From: FEN-1219 sp036274615
GTDB taxonomy: Bacteria; Pseudomonadota; Gammaproteobacteria; Steroidobacterales; Rariloculaceae
Length of the DNA stretch: 17,527 bases
Reading direction: 5' to 3'
NCBI GenBank assembly: GCA_036274615.1
Contig: DASUFK010000158.1
Location: 1 to 17,527, forward strand
Part shown: piece after piece, positions 6,987 through 14,033 of the stretch
How positions within the stretch are numbered: the first letter of the stretch is position 1
Layout: each line of letters starts with the position of its first letter
Notes under the pieces: model-generated
Seen by the model: the letters and a program-made list of their open reading frames with translations, nothing else
Told to the model about the DNA's origin: nothing
The model's database searches: none
Program-made: the position numbers and the translations under genes

Positions 6987-7016
6987 AAAAGGAAACGGCC
7001 CGGCAAAGCCGGGCCG
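6987..7016 (-). terminator. Rho-independent terminator, convergent genes
   Basis: CGGCCCGGC (6996-7004) and GCCGGGCCG (7008-7016) form a perfect 9-bp stem with an AAA loop. Read on the minus strand the stem is followed by TTTCCTTTT (6995 down to 6987), so it should stop the minus-strand transcript that ends with the gene at 7056. The plus-strand side lacks a T run, but the hairpin may still bound the MscS transcript. Confidence 0.75.
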
Positions 7017-7055
7017 TGATCGAACGTGGCCGGCGCGACTCGCGCCGCCGTCGGG

Positions 7056-7457
7056 TTACTTGATCGCGAAGCCGTTGCGGGGATCGAGATCCTTGCCGTC
7101 GGCGCGGGTGGCCTTGATCCAGGAGGCGGCCGGACGGCCGTCCCGCATCGGATGCCCGCTGATCGTGAGCTCCGTGCCCGGCATCAAGTCACTCTTGCGA
7201 ATCCCGGCGCGCGTGAGCGTGCTCGGGCCTTCGGCTTCGAAGCCCCACGTCGTGACGGTGCCGTCGCTATTCTTGACGTCGACGAGTAGCCACGAGTGCG
7301 GATTGGTGTACTGGAATTCCTTCACGACGCCCTTCACGGTGATCTCTTTCTGATCGTCAAACATCACCGCGGAGTGGTGAGCGAGCACGGGAGCCGCGAC
7401 CAGCAGCAATCCGCCGAGCGCCCCACCAAAGATCTTCGTCATTGCTGGTGTCCTCAT
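7056..7457 (-). CDS. Secreted DUF6152-like small protein
   Basis: A 133-residue protein with a signal peptide (MTKIFGGALGGLLLVAAPVLA) and predicted cleavage just before HHS, giving a mature protein that begins His-His-Ser (HHSAVMFDDQKEITVKGVV). YTNPHSWLLVDV and MPGTELTISGHP follow. I place it in the DUF6152-like family of small periplasmic proteins from the HHS...FD...G.V..f...NPH...l pattern; the function is unknown. ATG 7457 is preferred because AAGAGG lies about 5 nt upstream; ATG 7442 with GAGGA further off is an alternative giving a shorter pre-peptide. The frame extends upstream to 7526 but that overlaps the preceding gene. It starts 10 nt after the stop of the 306-residue orphan protein, so the two form an operon, and the hairpin at 6987-7016 ends it. 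Confidence 0.87.
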   Translation of the reverse strand: MRTPAMTKIFGGALGGLLLVAAPVLAHHSAVMFDDQKEITVKGVVKEFQYTNPHSWLLVDVKNSDGTVTTWGFEAEGPSTLTRAGIRKSDLMPGTELTISGHPMRDGRPAASWIKATRADGKDLDPRNGFAIK

Positions 7458-7467
7458 TGTCGCCTCT

Positions 7468-8388
7468 TCACTTGTCGTCTTTCTGTGTGAACGTGAAGTT
7501 CTTGAAGTCCGACGTGCCTTCGTCATTTTTGATGACGGTGTTGTTCTGATTCTCGCCGCAATCCCAGTAGCGGATTCGGAGGCTCTTGTCGTCGTTCGAG
7601 AGCTTCTTGTAGACCTGCTTAGCGTACCACGGTTCGACGAGGGCCGGCGGGTCGAAGGACCAGGTGTCCACCGTCATCGTCGATGCGTCCGACTTATGCC
7701 AAACCTCCACCGTCTCCACCTGCTCGCTATAGGCCGGCTGGATCCGCTGGTATTGGCCGGCGCGCATCTGGCTCGTGTGGATCACGAGCTTGTCGCCGTC
7801 CCAGAAGCCGATCGAGTCGCCTTCCCATAGCGGGTACGCGTCGTCCTTGCTCGGATGGTCACGGCCATCGGTGTAGACGCGGCGAATTTCGTTCTGCATC
7901 TCGTTGATGAGATAGGTCTGCGCGGGTGTAACGACCCATTCGCGCAGGAACGGCTCCACGAGCCAGCGCGGCATGCCGGCCGGCTCGCAGTTGCTCAGCG
8001 GATCGAACTCGATGCCTTTATTCACGCGATCGAGCTTCTCGAGCAACTGCTTTTGGTAGGGCGGGGTGAGCTTCGCGGTGGGGAGTGCCGTGACGTCGCC
8101 TTGGTCCGGGTCCCAGAAGAACGGGCTCGCCTCGCGCGTCCAGACGCCGGTCCAGTCGGGCACGCTGCGCCAATCGAGCGGCTTGCCGCCGTGTGCCTGC
8201 TCCTTCAAATACTGATAGAGGCCGGCGGCGGTCTTGTGCGCGATGCCGAGGTCGATCATCCGCTGCTTCTCCGCCGAGGGGGCGGGCGCGGGTTTCGGTT
8301 GTTGGGCATTGGCTCCTGCGGCGAACACGAGCGCCCCGGCCAGGATGGCTGCGCCGGCGGCGCGGGCCGCTTTCTTGCTGTTGAACAT
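7468..8388 (-). CDS. Secreted protein of an uncharacterised family (paralogue 3 of 3)
   Basis: A 306-residue protein. ATG 8388 is chosen over the in-frame TTG at 8394 because GGAG lies 8 nt before the ATG and only 2 nt from the TTG. A signal peptide is cleaved near ANA-QQ, followed by a short Pro/Ala linker. The mature part includes DWTGVWTREASPFFW, CEPAGMPRW, FLREWVVTPAQTYLINEMQN, EIRRVYTDGRDHPSKDDAYP and GDSIGFWDGDKLVIHT. The last two correspond in order to the DGRPHPPD and GFSTGEFVGNILKVTTTH stretches of the 2961 product, making it a distant family member. No function known. Its operon partner is a DUF6152-like protein, and across the 207-nt divergent gap another DUF6152-like gene is transcribed with a TonB receptor, implying shared control and a common envelope task. 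Confidence 0.86.
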   Translation of the reverse strand: MFNSKKAARAAGAAILAGALVFAAGANAQQPKPAPAPSAEKQRMIDLGIAHKTAAGLYQYLKEQAHGGKPLDWRSVPDWTGVWTREASPFFWDPDQGDVTALPTAKLTPPYQKQLLEKLDRVNKGIEFDPLSNCEPAGMPRWLVEPFLREWVVTPAQTYLINEMQNEIRRVYTDGRDHPSKDDAYPLWEGDSIGFWDGDKLVIHTSQMRAGQYQRIQPAYSEQVETVEVWHKSDASTMTVDTWSFDPPALVEPWYAKQVYKKLSNDDKSLRIRYWDCGENQNNTVIKNDEGTSDFKNFTFTQKDDK

Positions 8389-8595
8389 CGACAAGTCTCC
8401 GTCAAAAAACGTGGGCTTCGAACGAAAGCTGGAATACCGAATGATCGGCGCCCGCGGCGCGCGGGTCCACAGCGGCCGGAAGGCCGTCTCGGCTCTCGCG
8501 TGCCGGCGGGCTCTATGGCCTTCGCCGGACTAAGTTGATATCTTCCCGCCGAGTCAGGTTCGGCGACAAGCCCGTGCCGGACCCGAGGGGGGAAT

Positions 8596-8991
8596 TTGGT
8601 ACGCATCGCTCGATGCGGTCACGTCGCCGTGGCCGCCAGCGCACTGCTGCTTGCCGCGACCGCGCCGGCCCTCGGCCATCATTCGTTCGCGGTCTACGAT
8701 TTCACCCAACAAATTCCGTTCCGAGGCGTGGTCGCGACGCTGAGCTTCCGTAACCCGCACATCGCGCTCACGCTCACTCACACGCTCGCCGACGGCTCCG
8801 CCGAGACGATCCAGTTCGCCGAGGGCGCGCCGGCCAACATGAACGTGCGCAACGGGCTACTGCCCGAGATGATCAAGCCGGGCACGAAGATCACAGCCGT
8901 AGGGTCGCCGCGCAAGGACGATCCGCACGTGTTTTTTCTGCGCAGGGTCGTTCTCGAGGACGGACGGGAATTTTCGTCGACGAGCCAGTGA
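8596..8991 (+). CDS. Secreted DUF6152-like small protein
   Basis: A 131-residue protein that begins at a TTG (8596), supported by the purine run GAGGGGGGAA immediately upstream and by the lack of an in-frame ATG before the signal peptide. The signal peptide (AVAASALLLAATAPALG) ends in A-L-G, so cleavage leaves a mature N-terminus of His-His-Ser (HHSFAVYDFTQQIPFRGVV), as in the minus-strand homologue at 7056. LSFRNPHIALTLTH and KPGTKITAVGSP align with that protein's YTNPHSWLLVDV and MPGTELTISGHP. Function unknown; the conserved paired N-terminal histidines suggest metal binding. It lies 25 nt upstream of the TonB receptor gene, almost surely in the same transcript. The divergent 8389-8595 gap contains GAAGGCC/GGCCTTC arms (8479-8485, 8517-8523) but no promoter I can call. 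Confidence 0.85.
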   Translation: MVRIARCGHVAVAASALLLAATAPALGHHSFAVYDFTQQIPFRGVVATLSFRNPHIALTLTHTLADGSAETIQFAEGAPANMNVRNGLLPEMIKPGTKITAVGSPRKDDPHVFFLRRVVLEDGREFSSTSQ

Positions 8992-9016
8992 GCTCGCGAT
9001 TCACCAAGGGGGGTGT

Positions 9017-11530
9017 ATGAGTCACGTTTGCAATCTCGGTTGGAGAAAGCGTTCGGCTCTGTCGCGCGCCATCGCGGCGGCGATTGCCACGAGCGGCGTC
9101 GCAGCTCTCTGGAGCAGCGTCCAGGCGCAAGAGCTGGAGGAAATGATCGTCACGGCGGAGCGCCGCGAGCAGTCGCTGCAGCAGACGCCGATCTCGGTCG
9201 CGGCGTTCAACGCGGAAACGATGGAGCTCAAAGGCGTGCAGACGCTCGAGGACATTGCCACCTTCACGCCCAACCTCGACATCAAAGGCTCGCGGTTCAC
9301 GGGCAACGTCTCGCCGACCTATCAGATCCGCGGTCTGTCGGGCGGCGGCGGCGCGGCGGGCGAGCGCGCGACGGCCCTATACATCGACGGCGTGTTCATG
9401 CCGCGCACGACCGGACCGTTCATGAGCATGGTCGACGTCGAGCGCATCGAGGTGCTGCGCGGACCGCAGGGTACGTTGTTCGGCCGAAATAGCACCGGCG
9501 GCGCGATCCGGGTATTTACCGAGCAAGCGGGCCCCGAGCGAAAGGGTTACGTGAGGCTTGCGGCTGGTGACTACAGCCGCGAAGACCTCACCGCGATGAT
9601 CAACCTGCCGTTCTCCGATCACGTCTTCTTCCGCGCGCAGGGAGCGTCGTTGAGCCAGGACGGCTACGTCACTCGCGGCACTCAAGAGCTCGGCGGGGGC
9701 GAAGAGACGGTCGGGCGGCTGCAGCTCGCGTTCGAGCCGAGCGACAACCTGCGGATCTCGCTCGGGTACAGCACGGCGGACACGGAGTCCGACGGCAACC
9801 CGCAGGACATCGAAACGTTCGACATGAATCCGAACCTCAGCTTCGAGGGCCAACGGGCGGATTGGGTGTCGGACTTCATCGAGGCGGCGGGCGGGGCGCC
9901 GCTCGGCGCGGACAACGACTCGCGAATCGTGTTGGACGACTTCACGCTGCCCGGATGGTGCTTCGTGGACGACGGCAATCCGGATTGGGATCCGGCTTGC
10001 GAGCAGAGCAACGATTCGGAATACGACCAGTTCGACGTCAACGTGCAGTGGCAGATCAGCGAGAACTGGAGCCTCACGTCGATCACGGGCCTGTCGGACT
10101 TCTCGAGCACCGGCCTCACGGACTCGGTTCTGCTCAACACGCGCGCGGAGCCGAGCAACGTGGACTCCGACGTCACGTACCAGGAGGTGCAGGTCAACGC
10201 GACGCTCGCCGGCGGGCGGCTCGAGCTCGTGACCGGACTGTCGTACTTCCAGGAAGACTCGTCGTCGTTCGGAGCGCTGCTCGAGAGACGCGGCACCAGC
10301 GTGTACAACGCGGCGGGCGGCGTCGCGGCGGGCAACGCCGTTGCCGTGGGCTCGGGACCGAACGGCCTGTTCATCACGGGTAATACCAAGTTCCAGCAGG
10401 ATGCCACGTCGTACGGCTTGTTCGCGAACCTCACATGGAACATCACGGAACGACTCGCCCTGACGCCCGGCGTGCGCCTCTCTCGAGACGAGAAGAAGAT
10501 CGTCGATACGGAATTCGCATCGAACGACTTCGTGCCCGCACCCGGGACGGTCTCGACGACCGTTACGCCGTCCCGTGACTGGGAGGACACCGACTACCGG
10601 CTGACGCTGGCCTACGAGATCACCGACCGCCACATGGTCTACGCCACGTCGTCGAAGGCGTTTCGCGCCGGGGCGTACAGCTACGCGATTGCCGACAACA
10701 TCACCGGTGCCGCGCAGGACGCGGCGTTCGCGTCGGGCGTGACGAATCCGTTCGTCGATCCGGAGTCCGTGCAGAACGCCGAGATCGGCATGCGAACCGA
10801 GTGGTTTGATAGGCGGCTGCGGATCAATCTCACGTATTTCGACATGAAGTATTCGGATCGGCAGGCGCCGGTGCAGGTCCTCGATCCGAGCACGCCGGTC
10901 GGCTTCAGGATCGTGATCCAGAACACGGGCGACGTCGATCTCGACGGGTTCGAGCTCGAAGGCCAAGTCGGCGTCACCGACAACTTCGGCATCGACTTCT
11001 CGGCCGGCATGGTGGACTCGAAGGTAGCGGACGTCTGCGCGAACAACGGCGACTTCCTGTTCCCCGGCCCCGTGGAGGACAGCTACGCGCTCGGCGCCCA
11101 CTGGGCCGTGCCGATGCAATCCGGCCGCGGCCTTACCTTCGCGCTGAACTACGCATGGACCGGCAAGCAGCAGACGCACCCGGGCGGCACGGCCTATTCG
11201 CCGTGCTTCACGGTTACCGGCCTGCCGAACCCTGCACCCGGGTTCTTCTTCGACTCGCGCTACGAGCTGCCGGACTACGGCCTCCTGAGCGGCCTCGCGA
11301 AGTACACGGCGAGCGACGGCAAGTGGTCGGTGGGCTTGTTCGGCAACAATCTGACCGATGAGGTGTACGCTTCGTATGCGAGCCGCGCGGGCGGCGGGTT
11401 CTGGGACGGCGTGAACATGGCCGGCGTCGGCGCTCCGTTGCGCTCGATGCGGGGTGTGACGCGCGGCCGACCGAGAGAGTTCGGCCTCACGTTCCAGTAC
11501 AATTTCGGCAGCGGCGGCGCGGCGCGATAG
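9017..11530 (+). CDS. TonB-dependent outer-membrane receptor
   Basis: An 837-residue protein with signal peptide cleaved near VQA-Q (residue 37), a TonB-box region immediately after (EEMIVTAERREQSLQQTPIS), and a plug domain with YQIRGL, ALYIDGVFM and RIEVLRGPQGTLFGRNSTGG, the hallmark of this receptor group. The rest is a 22-strand barrel ending REFGLTFQYNF, with seven residues after the usual terminal aromatic. External loops look Asp/Asn-rich, and two cysteines 14 residues apart (GWCFVDD... DPACEQ) could form a loop disulfide; two more occur in ADVCANNGD and YSPCFTVTG. It imports a TonB-energised ligand such as a siderophore, vitamin, glycan or aromatic/lipid compound; the ligand is not evident. 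AAGGGGGG lies just before the ATG. Co-transcribed with the DUF6152-like gene and closed by the terminator at 11592. Confidence 0.96.
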   Translation: MSHVCNLGWRKRSALSRAIAAAIATSGVAALWSSVQAQELEEMIVTAERREQSLQQTPISVAAFNAETMELKGVQTLEDIATFTPNLDIKGSRFTGNVSPTYQIRGLSGGGGAAGERATALYIDGVFMPRTTGPFMSMVDVERIEVLRGPQGTLFGRNSTGGAIRVFTEQAGPERKGYVRLAAGDYSREDLTAMINLPFSDHVFFRAQGASLSQDGYVTRGTQELGGGEETVGRLQLAFEPSDNLRISLGYSTADTESDGNPQDIETFDMNPNLSFEGQRADWVSDFIEAAGGAPLGADNDSRIVLDDFTLPGWCFVDDGNPDWDPACEQSNDSEYDQFDVNVQWQISENWSLTSITGLSDFSSTGLTDSVLLNTRAEPSNVDSDVTYQEVQVNATLAGGRLELVTGLSYFQEDSSSFGALLERRGTSVYNAAGGVAAGNAVAVGSGPNGLFITGNTKFQQDATSYGLFANLTWNITERLALTPGVRLSRDEKKIVDTEFASNDFVPAPGTVSTTVTPSRDWEDTDYRLTLAYEITDRHMVYATSSKAFRAGAYSYAIADNITGAAQDAAFASGVTNPFVDPESVQNAEIGMRTEWFDRRLRINLTYFDMKYSDRQAPVQVLDPSTPVGFRIVIQNTGDVDLDGFELEGQVGVTDNFGIDFSAGMVDSKVADVCANNGDFLFPGPVEDSYALGAHWAVPMQSGRGLTFALNYAWTGKQQTHPGGTAYSPCFTVTGLPNPAPGFFFDSRYELPDYGLLSGLAKYTASDGKWSVGLFGNNLTDEVYASYASRAGGGFWDGVNMAGVGAPLRSMRGVTRGRPREFGLTFQYNFGSGGAAR

Positions 11531-11591
11531 AGGTTGTAGGGGGGATAGCGAAGGGCTCGGCACGCGGCGGGCTCGGTGCTACCGGGAAAGG

Positions 11592-11626
11592 GCCGGGGCT
11601 TTTCGGAGCTCCGGCTTTTTCTTTTT
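11592..11626 (+). terminator. Rho-independent terminator after the TonB receptor gene
   Basis: GCCGGGGCT (11592-11600) pairs with AGCTCCGGC (11607-11615), nine base pairs including one G-U, around a six-base loop. TTTTTCTTTTT follows at 11616-11626. This is a strong plus-strand terminator 61 nt past the receptor stop; the convergent cytochrome gene ends at 11646 on the other strand. Confidence 0.85.
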
Positions 11627-11645
11627 GGCTTGCGTCTGCTGCGCG

Positions 11646-12053
11646 CTATTTCTTCAGCGCTTCGAGCTTGCGGTCGAGGATACCGCGCAGCTCCGGCAGG
11701 TCCTTCAGCGGCGGCGCGTCGGCCGGCAGCGAGCGGATGTACGCGTAGATGTCGGCCAGGTCTTGAGCGGGCACGTCGGCAAACGCCGGCATCTGCGGCA
11801 GCGGCGACTTCTGCACGAACTGGATGAAGCCGTCCTGCGTGTAGTTGAGCGGCACGAGCCGGCGCTCCCCGGTTTGCGCGTCGAAGCCGTGGCACGCGTA
11901 GCAGTTGTACTTGTCGGCAAAGAGCGGCGCGCCGCGTTGCGCGTCGCCGACGAGCGCGGGCGGTTGGGCGAGCAGGGGCCCCGAACCCAGCGCGAGGATG
12001 AGCGCCGCGCGCTGCGCAACCGAGCCGAGCGAACGGCGTAGCGACGCGCTCAT
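11646..12053 (-). CDS. Secreted monohaem c-type cytochrome, partner of ThDP enzyme
   Basis: A 135-residue protein with a hydrophobic signal peptide (cleavage near LLA-Q, residue 29), one haem motif CYACH (residues 51-55) and a probable axial Met88 in SPLPQMPAFADVP, followed by the C-terminal helix DLADIYAYIRSLP. After the haem domain there is a charged tail (ELRGILDRKLEALKK). It is a periplasmic class I-type cytochrome c. Its ATG overlaps the TGA of the upstream thiamine-diphosphate enzyme gene (ATGA, 12053-12050 on the minus strand), so the two are translationally coupled and probably work together, the cytochrome most likely accepting electrons from the enzyme or from its product chain. That functional link is inferred from the gene fusion-like spacing, not from motif evidence. 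Confidence 0.92.
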   Translation of the reverse strand: MSASLRRSLGSVAQRAALILALGSGPLLAQPPALVGDAQRGAPLFADKYNCYACHGFDAQTGERRLVPLNYTQDGFIQFVQKSPLPQMPAFADVPAQDLADIYAYIRSLPADAPPLKDLPELRGILDRKLEALKK

Positions 12054-13954
12054 CGCGGCTGCGACACGACGTCGACCAGCGCGGGCTCGCCCGCACGCAC
12101 GTGCGCGAGCGCGCGCTCGAACGCCGGCGCGAGCGCGCTCGGATCGTTGATCGGGCCCTCGGCGTACACGCCGTAGCCTTGCGCGATTTTTGAGTAGTCC
12201 GGCGCCGGCTCGCGGATCACCGTGCCGATGTCCATCTGGCCGCTGCCGCGGCCGCGCCTACCCGCGGTGCGCTGCACGAGCATCACCTCGGCGTGATACG
12301 CGCGGTTGTTGTGGATCACGAGCAGCAGCGGGATCTTGTGATGCGCGGCGGTCCAGAGCGCGCCGGGCCCGACGAAGTTGAAGTCGCCGTCGCCGACGAT
12401 GCCGATGGGCAAGCGCCCGTGCTCCCGGTGCGCCAGCGCCCCGCCCACCGACGCGGGCGTGTCGTAGCCGATGCCGAAGCCGCCGCAGTCGCCGTTGTAG
12501 CGGTAATGCGTGTCGTGATTCAGGAGCCGGCGTTGCCAAGTGCCGGTGAACTGATGGCCCGACACGATCGCCCAGTCGTCGTTCTGCACCTGCCGCGCGA
12601 GCTCGGCGATCATTCGCGGCACGCTCACCGGGCTCGCGTTCCAGCCGTAGCGCGCGGCGTCGATCTCCTGCTCGCGCTGCGTCTTGTGCGCGGCCTCGAT
12701 CGCTGCGCCCCGAGCTTGCCGCTGCCGTGCGGTACCGCCGAGCTTCTTGAGCTCCTCGATCAACGCGGGCAGCGTCGCCTCCGCGTCGCCCGCAATCGCG
12801 AGGTCGACTTCCGTGTACCCGGCGAAGTCGTGGATGTTGTGTCCCTGGAACAAGTACTCCGCCGAGATGCTGATCGTCTTGCCGCCGGACGCGCGCAGAG
12901 TGCGCACGGTGGCGGCGAGGTCGTTTTGCTCGAGCGCCAATACGACATCAGGCTTGTAGTCCGGCCCACCCGCACCGTAGAGCGGATGCCAGGACGGGAA
13001 GTCTTGCCAGGATCCGTAGGTGCCCACGTCGACGGGCGCTTGCAGGAGCTCCGCGAGCTCGAGGAGCCGGTCCCAGCCTGCCGGCGTTCGCGCGAGCTTG
13101 CCCGGGCGAATCAGCGGCCGTTGCGCGGACGCGAGCCAACGTGCCGCCTCCCGGACGGCATTCGCGTCGCCTTGCGGCGGGCTCGGCATCGTGAGCTTGG
13201 GCACGCGGAGCTTGCTGCGGTCGGCGATGGCTTCCTCCTGAAGCTCGGAATCGACGACGAGCAGGGTGGGCCCCATGGGCGGCGTGCGGCCGATCGTGTA
13301 AACCCGCAGCGCGGACTCGCCGAAGTGCTCGAGGTCGGTGGGCTGCTCGTCCATCTTCACGAAGTCGCGGACGATCGAGCCCATGTCTTGCGCGCTGTGC
13401 CCGCGATTTACCACGCTGGTGGGGTTGCGGAGCTGGCCGACCACTGCGAACACCGGCACCCGGTCGGCCCACGCTTGGAACAGGCCCATCGACGCGTGCA
13501 ACAGCCCGACGGTGCCGTGCATCAGCGTCATCATCGGTTTGCCGGCCGCCTTGGCGTAGGCATGAGCCATTGCGGCGCCGGCTTCCTCGTGGAGCACGGT
13601 GAGGATCTCGGGCTTGCGGTTGCCGCTGTGGGTGATCAGCGACTCGTGGAGCCCCTCGAAAGCGGACCCGGGGTTCACGGCCACGTAGTCGAAGTCGAGC
13701 GCCTTGAGGACGTCGACCATGTAGTCGGAACCGGGCGTAGTGACGAACGCCGCTTGGGTCTTGGCCTCGGGCGGAACGAACTCGGCGCGCGCGTCGCTTT
13801 CGGTGGGACGCGACACCGCGGGCCTCGGCGGCGGCGCCGCTTGCTGCGCCTCGGAGCCGGTTGCCGGTACCAGCGCCGCGGCGCCGGCCGCGGCGCCCAG
13901 CAAGAAATCGCGGCGACCGACGGCGGACGTCGGCGCTTCATCCGAGCTCGACAC
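12050..13954 (-). CDS. Tat-exported thiamine-diphosphate-dependent enzyme (acetolactate synthase/decarboxylase fold)
   Basis: A 634-residue protein starting at GTG 13954, preceded by AAGGGGG at a 6-nt spacing. Residues 13-29 form a twin-arginine signal (GRRDFLLGAAAGAAALV); a Pro/Ala-rich linker follows to about residue 60. The three-domain ThDP fold is complete: the pyrimidine domain with the catalytic-type glutamate in LHEEAGAAMAHAYAKAAG (Glu123), a central domain (about 265-415, SAQRPLIRPGKLARTPAGW), and the pyrophosphate domain with GDG at 521-523 and NN at 549-550, the 30-residue GDG-to-NN motif binding Mg-ThDP. GGFGIGYDTPASVGGALAHR precedes it. Relatives act on 2-oxoacids or sulfoacetaldehyde in the cytoplasm; substrate here is unknown. 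Export folded, with cofactor, is unusual. The coupled cytochrome c suggests a periplasmic oxidative reaction. Confidence 0.93.
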   Translation of the reverse strand: MSSSDEAPTSAVGRRDFLLGAAAGAAALVPATGSEAQQAAPPPRPAVSRPTESDARAEFVPPEAKTQAAFVTTPGSDYMVDVLKALDFDYVAVNPGSAFEGLHESLITHSGNRKPEILTVLHEEAGAAMAHAYAKAAGKPMMTLMHGTVGLLHASMGLFQAWADRVPVFAVVGQLRNPTSVVNRGHSAQDMGSIVRDFVKMDEQPTDLEHFGESALRVYTIGRTPPMGPTLLVVDSELQEEAIADRSKLRVPKLTMPSPPQGDANAVREAARWLASAQRPLIRPGKLARTPAGWDRLLELAELLQAPVDVGTYGSWQDFPSWHPLYGAGGPDYKPDVVLALEQNDLAATVRTLRASGGKTISISAEYLFQGHNIHDFAGYTEVDLAIAGDAEATLPALIEELKKLGGTARQRQARGAAIEAAHKTQREQEIDAARYGWNASPVSVPRMIAELARQVQNDDWAIVSGHQFTGTWQRRLLNHDTHYRYNGDCGGFGIGYDTPASVGGALAHREHGRLPIGIVGDGDFNFVGPGALWTAAHHKIPLLLVIHNNRAYHAEVMLVQRTAGRRGRGSGQMDIGTVIREPAPDYSKIAQGYGVYAEGPINDPSALAPAFERALAHVRAGEPALVDVVSQPR

Positions 13955-13980
13955 AGGTTACCCCCTTACGCCATCGGATG

Positions 13981-14000
13981 CGGCCGGCTCGTGCCGGCCG
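13981..14000 (-). terminator. GC-rich hairpin between diguanylate cyclase and ThDP-enzyme genes
   Basis: CGGCCGGC (13981-13988) and GCCGGCCG (13993-14000) form a perfect 8-bp stem with a TCGT loop, lying after the minus-strand stop at 14034 and 26 nt before the GTG start at 13954. No T run follows on the minus strand, so it may be a weak terminator or may partly attenuate read-through. Confidence 0.4.
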
Positions 14001-14033
14001 TCCGCGCGATGATAGCGCAACGGGAGAGCGGGC

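Noticed and set aside
8389..8595. Possible promoters in the divergent gap, such as TTGATA near 8535
   Set aside because: No matching second box at an acceptable spacing on either strand, so none was called.
9377..11563. 728-codon open frame antisense to the TonB receptor
   Set aside because: Its residues are His/Arg/Glu/Val-rich low-information sequence typical of the complement of high-GC genes; the plus-strand receptor has full motifs over the same span.
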